The notes under the pieces: model-generated
Seen by the model: only the letters and a program-made list of their open reading frames with translations
Database searches by the model: none
Told to the model about the DNA's origin: nothing
Source of the DNA: an uncultured Marinicella sp.
GTDB taxonomy: Bacteria; Pseudomonadota; Gammaproteobacteria; Xanthomonadales; Marinicellaceae
Length of the DNA: 64,000 nucleotides
Assembly (NCBI GenBank): GCA_947502925.1
Contig: CANNBS010000003.1
Location: 286,001-350,000, forward strand
Direction: 5' to 3'
Made by a program: the position numbers and the translations under genes
Part shown: positions 10,863-19,944 of the stretch, one piece after another
How positions within the stretch are numbered: position 1 is the stretch's first letter
Layout of the letters: each line of letters starts with the position of its first letter

Positions 10863-12205
10863 GAAAAATGAATCAAAAAATGAACTTATCAAAAACCAAA
10901 GGCTTTTCATTAATCGAGTTAATGGTGGCCATGGTCATTGGATTAATTGTTTTACTCGGACTGGTATCACTGTTTACTAATTCCAGTATCCTCAATAAAG
11001 CGCAGACAGGTTTAGCCACACTTCAGGAAAATGGACGTTATGCAATAACCAGAATTAAGGATGATGTTGAACAGGCAGGCAGAAAACATTGCTCCACACT
11101 GGCCATGCCCTCAGATGTAATCACAAATTGGGATCAGGGTTATGCCATGAGAACATGGACCATTGATAATGACCTAAATTTAAGTAATTTTCCATCCACA
11201 AATGGGCTGCCTCTGATGAATCAAATTCAGCTTGATGATGGTGATGATGATCAGTTACCCAATGGGACTGCTATAGCTCCTCAACCTTACCCTTTAGATC
11301 CCCGTTACTTTATTCAGGGACATGAATGCGGTGCGACATCATGCCAACCTGCAGTCACAGTTCCAGGTGCAGATAGGGCGGCCAATTTACGTAATATTGG
11401 TTCAGCCAATGGTGATCGTGCAGCCAATACAGATATTTTAACAATTCGTTATTTAAATGGAGGCAATCAGGTTGTAGGCGTTGCTGGTGCTAGTCGTAAT
11501 CAATTCCAGTTACAACAAAATGTAGACGCCTCCACAAACCCGGCTGTTATTTCAGATTGTGAAACCACGTATGTTGATAGGGCTAACTGGAACGGCAACA
11601 TGGTGACAATTGATGAAGCAGCCACAGTACCAAGCTTTAACATCGATTCAACAACACGGGCGTTTGATTTAACCTCAGATTTTAAAACGGTCAGTTATTT
11701 TGTTGGCATCGATGCTGATCCTAACAACAGTGGGCGACAAATTAGTTCACTGTACCGGTCAGAAAATGGTAATGTTCAGCAGCTTGTTGAAGGTGTAGAG
11801 CGTTTTGATGTCTTCTATTTAGCCCAAACACAAACAGGACATGTTGTTCGTTTAACTGCTGCCCAGGTACAAGCGGTACAAGGGGGTGGTGATGTTAATA
11901 AAGATGGTGCAATGGACAGTATTACAGGTTGCATTATTCAGCCTCAAATGGAACCAATTGCCGGCGTGTTGAGATTAGCCAATGGCCCCGGTTGTTTATG
12001 GCGTTCAATTTACGCCATGGAAATTCACTTACTTATGAATACGGTTAATGATAGTTCTATGGTGGAAGATGAGGTGTTTATTTATTCGCCTGATGGATTA
12101 ACACCACAATCGCCCTCATCCACACTCACATCCGGTTTAAATCGTGAACGCATGCACAGAAGAGAATTTACTGCCACTGTACCAATCAGGAGTTATACAC
12201 TATGA
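10859..12205 (+). CDS. pilW: Type IV minor pilin PilW
   Basis: The largest minor pilin of the operon, 448 residues. The cleavage site is TKG|FSLIELMVAMVIGLIVLLG, the PilW type. The globular part has a low-complexity acidic stretch (DDGDDDQ) near residue 125 and two cysteine pairs. It probably bridges the pilin tip complex and PilY1. The start chosen is the first ATG, which overlaps the pilV TGA; a second in-frame ATG lies three codons later. Confidence 0.85.
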   Translation: MRKMNQKMNLSKTKGFSLIELMVAMVIGLIVLLGLVSLFTNSSILNKAQTGLATLQENGRYAITRIKDDVEQAGRKHCSTLAMPSDVITNWDQGYAMRTWTIDNDLNLSNFPSTNGLPLMNQIQLDDGDDDQLPNGTAIAPQPYPLDPRYFIQGHECGATSCQPAVTVPGADRAANLRNIGSANGDRAANTDILTIRYLNGGNQVVGVAGASRNQFQLQQNVDASTNPAVISDCETTYVDRANWNGNMVTIDEAATVPSFNIDSTTRAFDLTSDFKTVSYFVGIDADPNNSGRQISSLYRSENGNVQQLVEGVERFDVFYLAQTQTGHVVRLTAAQVQAVQGGGDVNKDGAMDSITGCIIQPQMEPIAGVLRLANGPGCLWRSIYAMEIHLLMNTVNDSSMVEDEVFIYSPDGLTPQSPSSTLTSGLNRERMHRREFTATVPIRSYTL

Positions 12206-12828
12206 AGCATCAATCAATTCACCATCAGCAGGGAGCAGCACTGGCCGTGGGTTTAATACTGTTGCTCATTATCACATTAATGGGATATGCCGGCATGAAA
12301 GGTACGATGTTGCAGGAAAAAATGGCTGCCGGTCTGCATAACAAAAGTTTGGCTCATTCAGGTGCAAACTCTGCAGTGCGTGCCGGTGAAACTTATTTGT
12401 ACAATCTGGTTAGCCAAACCAACGGTGTTAATGTTGAAGGTACCCCTGCAGGCAGTTTGTTTAATATTTATTCACATTATCAAACACCCAAAAATGCGGC
12501 ATCCGGACTAAACACCGTTGTAGAAAAATTTAAAGAACGAAATTTGAGCAGTACTGCCGGCACTGCACACAGTCATAATTTCACTTCTTCGTCTTACAAT
12601 GGAGCGTTAAGTAATCAACCCCAGTTCATTATCGAAGAATTACAGTCTGTTATCAGTGGTGGTGGAGAAGGGTCCCAGGAGTTTGCCAGTGGTGCCGGTG
12701 GTGGCAGTGATGGCAGTGTTCAAAAAGCTTTCTTGGTGACCGGTAAAAGTACCAGTGGTGATGGAAATACCATATTAATGAATCAATCGATGTACACCGT
12801 GGTGGTGGACAGTTCACCAACGAATTAA
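12202..12828 (+). CDS. pilX: Type IV pilus assembly protein PilX
   Basis: Minor pilin-like component, 208 residues. The N-terminus QQGAALAVGLILLLIITLMG is the PilX form. It cleaves after the glycine before an alanine and lacks the Glu5 of major pilins, which is normal for PilX. The C-terminal half is rich in Gly and Ser (for example SGGGEGSQEFASGAGG). It overlaps pilW by four bases and ends 13 bases before pilY1. Confidence 0.82.
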   Translation: MKHQSIHHQQGAALAVGLILLLIITLMGYAGMKGTMLQEKMAAGLHNKSLAHSGANSAVRAGETYLYNLVSQTNGVNVEGTPAGSLFNIYSHYQTPKNAASGLNTVVEKFKERNLSSTAGTAHSHNFTSSSYNGALSNQPQFIIEELQSVISGGGEGSQEFASGAGGGSDGSVQKAFLVTGKSTSGDGNTILMNQSMYTVVVDSSPTN

Positions 12829-12841
12829 TTAAGAGGATGCT

Positions 12842-15800
12842 ATGAAAAAATTAAATGTAATCACTTTTTCGGCCAGTATTTTACTTTGTATGGGCGCGGG
12901 CATCCCAAGTGCCAAAGCCTCCTTATTGCAATTATCTCACGATCCACTATTCCTCAATCAAACCGTACCACCTGCGATTGCGGTAACCTTGGATGATTCT
13001 GGAAGTATGAATCTAGGCTACATGGGTAGTAGTAGTAGAGATGGATTTGTAACACCGAGTATGAATCGGTTGTATTACAATCCTAAAATTACGTATTCGC
13101 CTCCTATTAAAGCTGACGGCAGTCAAATGCCTCAATCAGACCCCTACGATGCTTGGGTGGATGGCTACCCCAACAATATGAACGATACAGTTGATTTAAC
13201 CTCAAAATATATTCCGATTTATACTTATGATTATGATCGTGGAGATGACGATGTTCATATAAGGTTTAAGCGGACCAATGTAGCTGACGTAAATCAATAT
13301 TGGGTAGATGATTATAGTTATAAAAATTATCACCCTAATTGGAGTAGTGCAGGCACACGGGCCTTTTATCAAACCAGAAAGTCCGGCGGTGGTTACGATG
13401 TTCACTATATTACAGATGCCGATGAATTGAAAAACTTTGCCAACTGGTATTCTTATTATAACAGTCGTATGAAATTAGCCAGAGCTTCTATTAGTCGCTC
13501 TTTTGCTGGCTTTGGTCCCAGTTTTAAGATTGATTGGCAGAATTTATGGGATGACAAAACACTTGATAACTTATCTAAATTTGAAGACACTCATCGTGCT
13601 GATTTCTACGACTGGTTATTTGCATCCCCCACAGAAGGTGGAACTCCCCTAAGAAATGCATTAAAACGTGGTGGTCAATTATTTGAAAAAGGTAGTAGTT
13701 ATGACTCTGAAGATTTTAATACCAAGTTATCCTGTCAGCAAAACTTTCATATCGCAGTATCTGATGGTGAGTGGAATGGAGGTTTTTCCAATCCATCTGG
13801 TTTTAAACACGATAACCAATCTTTAAGTACTTTACCCGGTGATACCGGTACCACGGCACAACCGGGTCCAAAATACGGTGCTTATAATGGCTCTGATCAG
13901 CAGAAAATATATCCCTACAGCGGTGACAACAATAGCCTGGCTGATGTGGCATTTCATTATTGGGCAAAGGATTTGGTGCCCAGTTTAAACAATAATGTGA
14001 AACGTTTTAAAAAGGATTATAAAAATGCCTCCGGTGCCAATATTAATTTTGGCGGTAATACCGATGAATGGGCCAATGCGGAATTTGTCTGGAATCCAAA
14101 AAATAATCCGGCCTATTGGCAACATGTGGTCACTTATAATGTTGGCATGGGTTTAGAAGCCTCTCTTGTTGTTGATCAGATAAATGGTGGTGCATCGTGT
14201 GTTACTAACAGCATCAGTGACCCCAAAGAAGCGGTTTATCAGGCGCTGCGAGATGGCAGTTGTTCCTGGCCGAATAATAATATTGATGATGTCTGGCACA
14301 GCTCTATCAACAGTCGCGGAGATTTCTTTAGTGCCAATGACCCAGAAGAATTAATAAAAGCACTGAATGAAGTGGTCAATGATATTCTTGAACGATTGTC
14401 CCGAGGTAGTACATCCACCGTATCTTCAGGAGTTATTACCAATGATACCATTGCCTACTCCCCCGGGTTTGATTCATCTAAATGGTCCGGAAATCTGTTG
14501 GCCCGAGAGGTCAACAGTGATGGTTCATTCGGTGATGTTAAATGGGATGCTGCCTGTCATTTAACCGGTGGTTTATGTAATGCCACAGGCACACATGTGA
14601 GCAAACAGACCAACCGAAAACTATTTACCTATGACGACAGTTTAGGCGCTGTCGCTTTTGATACAAGCATGTCGGCTACTTTAAAGTCACAACTAACAAA
14701 TAATGCTTCTGATTTATTAGCCAGAACCGGCGCCTTAGTTAATGAGCTCATAGAATATATCATTGGTGAGCAAGGCAATGAAATAGCCAATGGCGGTGTT
14801 TTAAGAAATCGAGCCAGTATCCTTGCTGATATCGTACATGGCAGCCCAAGTGTCGTAAGGGGGCCGGGTGCAGGCTATGATGACACTAAATGGCCGGTTG
14901 GTTCACCTGAAGCCAACGCCGCGGCCAACGGAAATGGTTATCTTGATTTTAAAATTGATAAGCAGAACCGCCACAATGTTATGTATGTGGGTTCCAACAG
15001 TGGCTTATTACATGCATTTGATGCGGATGACCCCACAGCAACCGAAGAATATTGGGCCTATATGCCCCGAAAAGCGTTTAATAACATTCACCGATTAGCA
15101 GATCCTCAGTTTAAGCATTGGTCATATGTTGATAATACACCTGTTATTCAGGATGCCTTTATTAATAAAAAATGGCGTACAACATTAATCAGTGGGATGC
15201 GTTATGGTGGTCAGGCTTTCTTTGCCTTAGATGTTACCCAGGCACCGTCCACTGCCCCTGATGTGTTATGGGAGTTTAGTGACGAGGATGATGCGGATAT
15301 GGGTTATTCTTACGGTCGTGCAACGATTGCCCGTATCACCAGTACCGGTGATTGGGTGGCGCTTTTGCCGAATGGGTATAACAACACTCAGCCCTACACA
15401 GAAGATCCCTCAAATCCTGATGATAAGAATGTGTCAGCCACCGGGCATGCTGTGTTGTTTGTGGTTCGTTTGAGTGATGGTAAATTGTTGGCTAAACTGG
15501 ACACGGGTGTTGGCTCGCCCACCACGCCTAATGGTCTTGCCAGCGCAATGGCTGTTGATTCTAGATTTTCTACGCCTGATGGAATTGATATTGGTGCAGA
15601 TTTTGCCTATGCAGGTGACTTATACGGTAATTTATGGCGTTTTGACTTCAGCAGTAGTAATTATTCAGATTGGTCAAGCTCGATAACACGCGTTGTTAAA
15701 GCGGATAATATCATGCACAGACCCATTACAGTGCAACCAAGGGTCGTTCAGGTTGCTGACAGAAATCAAGACCAGGCCAACGATGTTGTGGTTGTGTATG

Positions 15801-16417
15801 GCACAGGCAAATATATCGAAATCCCGGATCGATCCATTAATCTACCGGATGACCAATATTTAGTGGGTGTCATTGATGGCTTAACGTCGACAGATGTAAA
15901 TCTAGATATTGATGATTCTAAGTTTGTATTACAAACATTCACTAAAACGGCAGGTGGTCGGTTAAGGCAGCTGTCAGACAACAGTGTTAATCCTTTGTCC
16001 GATTACGGATGGAAAATAAAATTATCTGAAAAAGGTGAACGCTTAGCCAATCCCATATCGCGAATTGGAACTTCTTTAATGTTGGCATCAAGCACTGTAA
16101 CTGCCGGAATAGATCCTTGTGAAGCAGGTGGACGTAGTTGGTTAACAGCATTTAACCCGCAAACGGGAGGGACGCCTAATGTGGGAGAGATTTTTGATGA
16201 TGTGGTTGTTGGAGTTGATGTCAATGGGGATCCCATTACACTGGTTGAATCCGGTGACAGTACCCTTATTAATGATTTAATTGTTGGTCAGCCGCCGGTA
16301 TTAGAGACTCCTGGAGCGCAACAAATTGTGATTGAAGGATCTCAAAATACAGAAATTATAACCTTAAAAAGTTATACATGGCGTCGTCGTAACTGGACGA
16401 ATCTCTTAACAGAATAA
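12842..16417 (+). CDS. pilY1: PilY1 tip adhesin / assembly factor
   Basis: Calcium-dependent pilus-tip protein needed for pilus extension and surface contact. It has 1191 residues, with a signal peptide ending near KAS at residue 27. A von Willebrand-A-like region carries the MIDAS-type DDSGSM motif near residue 53. From about residue 620 there is a Neisseria PilC-type beta-propeller, with GSNSGLLHAFDADDP and an EYWAYMPRKAF strand. A calcium loop DRNQDQANDVVVVYGTGKY near residue 975 matches the DxDxDxxxD site known in Pseudomonas PilY1. GAGGATG precedes the start. The divergent N-terminal region is normal for the family. Confidence 0.92.
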   Translation: MKKLNVITFSASILLCMGAGIPSAKASLLQLSHDPLFLNQTVPPAIAVTLDDSGSMNLGYMGSSSRDGFVTPSMNRLYYNPKITYSPPIKADGSQMPQSDPYDAWVDGYPNNMNDTVDLTSKYIPIYTYDYDRGDDDVHIRFKRTNVADVNQYWVDDYSYKNYHPNWSSAGTRAFYQTRKSGGGYDVHYITDADELKNFANWYSYYNSRMKLARASISRSFAGFGPSFKIDWQNLWDDKTLDNLSKFEDTHRADFYDWLFASPTEGGTPLRNALKRGGQLFEKGSSYDSEDFNTKLSCQQNFHIAVSDGEWNGGFSNPSGFKHDNQSLSTLPGDTGTTAQPGPKYGAYNGSDQQKIYPYSGDNNSLADVAFHYWAKDLVPSLNNNVKRFKKDYKNASGANINFGGNTDEWANAEFVWNPKNNPAYWQHVVTYNVGMGLEASLVVDQINGGASCVTNSISDPKEAVYQALRDGSCSWPNNNIDDVWHSSINSRGDFFSANDPEELIKALNEVVNDILERLSRGSTSTVSSGVITNDTIAYSPGFDSSKWSGNLLAREVNSDGSFGDVKWDAACHLTGGLCNATGTHVSKQTNRKLFTYDDSLGAVAFDTSMSATLKSQLTNNASDLLARTGALVNELIEYIIGEQGNEIANGGVLRNRASILADIVHGSPSVVRGPGAGYDDTKWPVGSPEANAAANGNGYLDFKIDKQNRHNVMYVGSNSGLLHAFDADDPTATEEYWAYMPRKAFNNIHRLADPQFKHWSYVDNTPVIQDAFINKKWRTTLISGMRYGGQAFFALDVTQAPSTAPDVLWEFSDEDDADMGYSYGRATIARITSTGDWVALLPNGYNNTQPYTEDPSNPDDKNVSATGHAVLFVVRLSDGKLLAKLDTGVGSPTTPNGLASAMAVDSRFSTPDGIDIGADFAYAGDLYGNLWRFDFSSSNYSDWSSSITRVVKADNIMHRPITVQPRVVQVADRNQDQANDVVVVYGTGKYIEIPDRSINLPDDQYLVGVIDGLTSTDVNLDIDDSKFVLQTFTKTAGGRLRQLSDNSVNPLSDYGWKIKLSEKGERLANPISRIGTSLMLASSTVTAGIDPCEAGGRSWLTAFNPQTGGTPNVGEIFDDVVVGVDVNGDPITLVESGDSTLINDLIVGQPPVLETPGAQQIVIEGSQNTEIITLKSYTWRRRNWTNLLTE

Positions 16418-16427
16418 TGGTGAAAAT

Positions 16428-16766
16428 ATGAAACTATCTTATTACAAATTGGCTTTATGTGTATTGGCTTCACTGTTTATGCTGTCAGTGGCCAATGCGC
16501 AGAATAAATCAGTCAGTCGTTTGGTTGAAGCTGAGTTACAGGAAGTGGATACCGGCAGCAAACTGGTGGTGTTTAATAATAAACGTTTTAAGTATCAGCC
16601 TGATTTAAAAAATGCGGCGTATCAATATGAAGATGCTGAGAAAATGGTTGATATTTATGATTTAAAGGTTGGCGAGACTTATTTCTTTAATCTTTATCAG
16701 GAAGAAAGCAGAGGCACTGATCAGTTTAAGCTAATTTTTATTGCACAAGAACCACAGGCTGAATAA
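16428..16766 (+). CDS. pilY2: Small secreted protein in PilY2 position
   Basis: A 112-residue protein with a clear signal peptide (MKLSYYKLALCVLASLFMLS...NAQ). The mature part is charged and mostly beta in appearance. In Pseudomonas a protein of almost this size, PilY2, sits between pilY1 and pilE, and this gene has the same place and spacing. The symbol rests on position and size, since I cannot confirm sequence similarity. It overlaps the next ATG by one base, so it is part of the operon. Confidence 0.6.
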   Translation: MKLSYYKLALCVLASLFMLSVANAQNKSVSRLVEAELQEVDTGSKLVVFNNKRFKYQPDLKNAAYQYEDAEKMVDIYDLKVGETYFFNLYQEESRGTDQFKLIFIAQEPQAE

Positions 16767-17161
16767 TGAAAAGTAAATCAATTGGTTTTAGTTTAATTGA
16801 GTTGTTGGTTGTCATTGCCATTGTGGCGATGTTAGCGGCTTATGCCTTACCTAATTACCGTGATTATGTTATGCGCAGTAAGAGGGCAGAGGCGCAGAAT
16901 AAACTCCTTGAAATTGCCGGAATGTTTGAGAAGTATTATGCCAACACCAATCGTTATCCGGCCGGATTAACCGGTGGCGGTAATAATTTGAATCTGGATT
17001 CCAGTTATTTAACCTGGGAAGATTATCAAATTACCGCGGCAACGGGCGGCGGTTGGACTTTAACTGCTACAGCCAGAGGTGGTCAGGCACAGGATACCGA
17101 ATGTCCGACCATAAATTACAATAATTTAGGTCAAAAAACACCACTTGAATGTTGGCAATAA
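16766..17161 (+). CDS. pilE: Type IV pilin PilE
   Basis: Pilin of 131 residues. The prepilin site is IG|FSLIELLVVIAIVAMLAAYALPNYRDYV, with Glu5. It continues RSKRAEAQNKLLEIAGMFEKYYANTNRYPAGL, the usual PilE minor-pilin continuation. A Cys pair near the C-terminus (TECP...LECW) would close the D-loop. It is last in the operon and converges on smpB with a shared terminator. By context it is a minor PilE rather than the main PilA subunit. Confidence 0.88.
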   Translation: MKSKSIGFSLIELLVVIAIVAMLAAYALPNYRDYVMRSKRAEAQNKLLEIAGMFEKYYANTNRYPAGLTGGGNNLNLDSSYLTWEDYQITAATGGGWTLTATARGGQAQDTECPTINYNNLGQKTPLECWQ

Positions 17162-17181
17162 ATGAGATAGTCAATGGCGTG

Positions 17182-17202
17182 AGGGCGATTTAATATCGCC
17201 CT
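17182..17202. terminator. Bidirectional terminator between pilE and smpB
   Basis: Eight-base perfect stem (17182-17189 and 17195-17202) with loop TTAAT, followed on the plus strand by TCTTTT. The smpB stop codon lies inside the hairpin. It suits the converging transcripts. Confidence 0.7.
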
Positions 17203-17663
17203 TCTTTTAGGATGCGTTGTTTTTGGCGGTTCCAGTCTTTTTCCTTTTTGGCGGCGCGTTTGTCGTGTAGTTTTTTACCTTGTGCCAGTATTAATTTAAG
17301 TTTTACTTTGCCTTTTTTCCAATACAGGCTTCTGGCTACCAGTGTTAACCCTTTGCGTTCAACAGCACCAATCAGGTGGTCAATTTCATGCTTGTGCAGC
17401 AGTAGTTTTTTCAGTCGATTGCTATCAGGTTCAATATGAGTGGAGGCTGTATCTAATGGGGTTATATGGCAGTTAGTTAAAAAGACCTCGCCTTGTTTGA
17501 TATAGACATAGCTTTCAGCCAGATTAACTTTGCCGGCGCGTATGGCTTTGACTTCCCAACCTTGTAATTCAAGTCCGGCTTCGAAGTCCTCGATGAAATG
17601 ATATTCATGTGAGGCTTTTTTATTGACAGTAATGGTGTTGCTGCTTTTTTTTTCTTTGGCCAT
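17190..17663 (-). CDS. smpB: SsrA-binding protein SmpB
   Basis: Binds tmRNA and delivers it to stalled ribosomes for trans-translation. It has 157 residues: a basic start, then KKASHEYHFIEDFEAGLELQGWEVKAIR, the OB-fold GEVFLTNCHI strand, and a C-terminal basic tail (KKLHDKRAAKKEKDWNRQKQ) that enters the decoding centre. It is divergent from ratA, as in many Gammaproteobacteria. I see no ssrA gene in the window. Confidence 0.96.
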   Translation of the reverse strand: MAKEKKSSNTITVNKKASHEYHFIEDFEAGLELQGWEVKAIRAGKVNLAESYVYIKQGEVFLTNCHITPLDTASTHIEPDSNRLKKLLLHKHEIDHLIGAVERKGLTLVARSLYWKKGKVKLKLILAQGKKLHDKRAAKKEKDWNRQKQRILKEGRY

Positions 17664-17760
17664 AAATTAAATTAAACTCCCGTACAGTGGTGCATGGTTC
17701 CTGTTAAAATAACGCCTTCTGAATTCTTAAGTATTGACCGGGTGAGGTCATTTCAAGCCC

Positions 17761-18201
17761 ATGACTGAAATAATCAAGTCTGCCATTGTACCGTATAGTG
17801 CCCATGATATGCGGCAATTGGTGAATAATGTGCCCGCTTACCCGGAATTTCTCAAATGGTGTGAGCACGGCTATATTCTTGATACCTTTGCTACTGGTTA
17901 TGAAGCGGGTATGCAGGTCAAAATAAAAGGTATTCGGGTGGAGTTCAGTACGGTCAATACCCTGATTGATGACAGTGATTTTCTGGCGGTGGCCATGACC
18001 TTATCAAAAGGCCCGTTTAGACGTTTACAGGGTTATTGGCGGTTTATTCAATTATCTGAACTAGGCTCCAAGGTTCAATTAGAATTGTCCTATGAAATTA
18101 AATCGAGAATGATTGGTCGGATGTTTAGCAAAGGTTTTGATCAGGTGGCTTCACAGATGGTGGCCGATTTTGTTCGTCGGGCCGGAGATGTGTATGCTTA
18201 A
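17761..18201 (+). CDS. ratA: START-domain protein RatA family
   Basis: A 146-residue single-domain START/Coq10-like protein, the group that contains E. coli RatA (PasT). Conserved stretches are SAIVPYSAHDMRQLVNNVPAYPEFL and ITVxLxKGPFRRLxGYW-like LSKGPFRRLQGYWRF. Proposed roles in the family are 50S-subunit association or a ubiquinone-related function; neither is visible here. Its TAA overlaps the rnfH start. The smpB/ratA-rnfH/bamE grouping is conserved. Confidence 0.88.
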   Translation: MTEIIKSAIVPYSAHDMRQLVNNVPAYPEFLKWCEHGYILDTFATGYEAGMQVKIKGIRVEFSTVNTLIDDSDFLAVAMTLSKGPFRRLQGYWRFIQLSELGSKVQLELSYEIKSRMIGRMFSKGFDQVASQMVADFVRRAGDVYA

Positions 18202-18475
18202 TATTGAAGTGATTTATGCCACGCCACAACAGCAGAAGCTGATTGAACTGGTGGTTAAATCCGGTACCACAATTGAACAAGCCATCGAGCAATCCGGTAT
18301 TATGGTTCAATATCCGGAGATTGATTTATCGGATAATAAAGTCGGTATTTTTAGTCAGGTTAAGCCATTGGATTATGTCCTTAAGACCGGTGACCGAATC
18401 GAAATTTATCGCCCTCTGATTGCGGATCCAAAAGCCAAGCGGCGAGAAAAAGCCGAGCAGAATAAAACTAAATAG
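18194..18475 (+). CDS. rnfH: RnfH family ubiquitin-fold protein
   Basis: Small beta-grasp protein, 93 residues, beginning MLNIEVIYATPQQQKLIEL. The start is the ATG at 18194, six bases after GGAG; an ATG two codons earlier lies directly on that GGAG and is less likely. Family hallmarks are the VGIFSQVKPLDYVLKTGDRIEIYRPL region and the basic tail DPKAKRREKAEQNK. It overlaps ratA by eight bases. It has been called PasI, the proposed partner of RatA/PasT, but a genuine toxin-antitoxin role is doubtful. Confidence 0.88.
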   Translation: MLNIEVIYATPQQQKLIELVVKSGTTIEQAIEQSGIMVQYPEIDLSDNKVGIFSQVKPLDYVLKTGDRIEIYRPLIADPKAKRREKAEQNKTK

Positions 18476-18487
18476 CTTGAGATTATA

Positions 18488-18580
18488 TTTATAACCACAA
18501 AGTTCGTAAAGTTGTTCACTAAGAGCACAAAGGCTATTATAACTTTGTGTATTCTTGGTAATCTCTGTGGTTTTCAGACG
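18488..18580. repeat. Dispersed palindromic repeat rich in ACCACAAAG
   Basis: The intergene between rnfH and bamE holds nested inverted repeats. AACCACA near 18493 faces TGTGGTT near 18569, and CACAAAG faces CTTTGTG inside it. Similar words (CTCTGTGGTTTTC, ACCACAG) recur near 20750. A short GATGACTGAGGACAG-type word follows here and near 20590 and 20720. The pattern suggests a dispersed non-coding element. Confidence 0.55.
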
Positions 18581-18628
18581 CCTGAAGGCTGATGACTGAG
18601 GACAGATGAAAAAACTTTAATAGAGAAT

Positions 18629-18952
18629 CTACTCTTTTTCATCCTCTGGAAAATAATTACCTTCGGTTCTGACCAGTTCATTGTTTTCAAAATATAAGGT
18701 CAGTTTTTTGAGTTTTTTGAATTCGCCTTTCACTTTTGAAGTATTAATGTAATCCCAGCGGTCCTGGTTAAAGGGATCGGCAATGGCGGGCGTGCCTAAA
18801 ATAATGGCCACCTGTTTTTTTGTCATGCCGGGTTTAACTTCGTTAATATCTTCTTGTTTAAGAATATTGCCCTGTTGGATGGGTGTTTTATAACAAGCGC
18901 CTAAACTTATTAAAAAGGCGAGTAAAATAATTTTGATGAAAATACTTTTCAT
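18629..18952 (-). CDS. bamE: Outer membrane assembly lipoprotein BamE
   Basis: Small lipoprotein of the BAM complex that folds outer membrane proteins. The 107-residue product starts MKSIFIKIILLAFLISLGAC, with lipobox LGAC and lipid Cys at residue 20. The mature SmpA/OmlA domain follows, with VKPGMTKKQVAIILGTPAI and the DPFNQDRWDYI motif. I chose the ATG at 18952, because the longer frame adds sequence without a signal peptide in front. The gene is divergent from fur with a gap of about 70 bases. Confidence 0.93.
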   Translation of the reverse strand: MKSIFIKIILLAFLISLGACYKTPIQQGNILKQEDINEVKPGMTKKQVAIILGTPAIADPFNQDRWDYINTSKVKGEFKKLKKLTLYFENNELVRTEGNYFPEDEKE

Positions 18953-19022
18953 GGGTAATAATGTCCAAATTTGTGTGCCAAATGATACAATAAATTCAAT
19001 TAAATAACAGTTAAAAATTAAC

Positions 19023-19424
19023 ATGTCGAAAAATGAAATTAAAGAAGCCGGTTTAAAGGTGACATTACCCAGGCTTCAGATTTTAGAATTTCTCACTGCC
19101 AATAAAGGTAAGCACTATACAGCTGAAGATTTATTCACCGAAATGAAACTGGCCGATCAGGATTTAGGGTTGGCAACTATCTACCGTGTTTTAAATCAGT
19201 TTGAAACGGCCGGACTGGTGATGAAGCATCAGTTTGAAGAGAACCAGGCGGTGTTTGAGATCGATACCGGTGAACACCATGATCATATGGTGGACATTGA
19301 CAGCGGCAAAGTGGTCGAATTTTATGATGAAAAATTAGAAAAGCTTCAGGAAAAAATTGCTGATGCACATGGTTATGATCTGATTGATCATAAGATGGTT
19401 CTCTATGTGAAAAAGAAAAAATAA
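19023..19424 (+). CDS. fur: Ferric uptake regulator Fur
   Basis: Iron-responsive repressor, 133 residues. The winged helix (LKVTLPRLQILEFL, LGLATIYRVLNQFE) is followed by the dimerisation and metal domain with the GEHHDHMVDIDSGKVVEF site. The protein has no cysteine at all, so the structural Zn-Cys4 site of E. coli Fur is absent, as in Pseudomonas Fur. The tail is basic (KKKK). It is divergent from bamE, and queD follows without a gap. I do not see a convincing Fur box upstream. Confidence 0.94.
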   Translation: MSKNEIKEAGLKVTLPRLQILEFLTANKGKHYTAEDLFTEMKLADQDLGLATIYRVLNQFETAGLVMKHQFEENQAVFEIDTGEHHDHMVDIDSGKVVEFYDEKLEKLQEKIADAHGYDLIDHKMVLYVKKKK

Positions 19425-19781
19425 ATGGATATTTATAAAGAGTTTTACTTGGAATCGGCTCATTGGTTACCCAAAGTCCCTGAAGGTCATAAGTGTGGTC
19501 GTTTACACGGCCATTCTTTTAAAGTCGTTATCACCGTCTCAGGTGAACCGGGAGAGGACAGTGGTTGGATTGTTGATTTCGCCGATATTAAGTCAGCTTT
19601 TAAGCCGCTGTTTGAGCAATTGGATCATCAGTGTCTGAATCATGTCAAAGGACTTGAAAATCCCACCAGTGAGCGCCTGGCGCAATGGATTTGGCGTAAA
19701 CTGAAGTCACACTTACCCCAATTATCTCAGGTGGAGGTGTGTGAAACCTGTACCTCCGGTTGTATCTATCGTGGTGAATAA
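19425..19781 (+). CDS. queD: 6-carboxy-5,6,7,8-tetrahydropterin synthase
   Basis: Second step of queuosine synthesis, converting dihydroneopterin triphosphate to carboxy-tetrahydropterin. It has 118 residues. Zinc histidines and the catalytic Cys lie in [22 protein letters not shown], very close to E. coli Que[10 protein letters not shown] and [12 protein letters not shown] are also typical. It begins directly after the fur stop codon, so it probably shares fur transcription. No other que gene is nearby. Confidence 0.95.
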   Translation: MDIYKEFYLESAHWLPKVPEGHKCGRLHGHSFKVVITVSGEPGEDSGWIVDFADIKSAFKPLFEQLDHQCLNHVKGLENPTSERLAQWIWRKLKSHLPQLSQVEVCETCTSGCIYRGE

Positions 19782-19800
19782 AAAAACCTGTTAATTTTCA

Positions 19801-19829
19801 TTGACTATCATTTGATAAATGATGATAAT
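19801..19829 (+). promoter_or_regulatory. Promoter of the tRNA-Ala/Glu cluster
   Basis: TTGACT at 19801-19806, a 17-base spacer, and GATAAT at 19824-19829. The discriminator after it starts ACGC, which is typical of stringently controlled stable-RNA promoters. The tRNA-Ala starts 15 bases downstream of the -10. Confidence 0.75.
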
Positions 19830-19844
19830 ACGCAACCTCTTTGT

Positions 19845-19920
19845 GGGGCTATAGCTCAGCTGGGAGAGCGCAACACTGGCAGTGTTGAGGTCAGCGGTTC
19901 GATCCCGCTTAGCTCCACCA
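19845..19920 (+). tRNA. tRNA-Ala (GGC)
   Basis: 76 bases including an encoded CCA. The acceptor stem GGGGCTA pairs with TAGCTCC, the anticodon loop is CTGGCAG giving anticodon GGC, and the T-loop is TTCGATC. It closely matches E. coli tRNA-Ala(GGC) outside the anticodon stem. Confidence 0.97.
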
Positions 19921-19944
19921 ACAAAGAGATTGTAATGTCCTTGC

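Noticed and set aside
17761..18475. RatA-RnfH as a toxin-antitoxin pair
   Set aside because: It is part of the conserved smpB-ratA-rnfH-bamE housekeeping grouping, and evidence for a real toxin role in the family is disputed.
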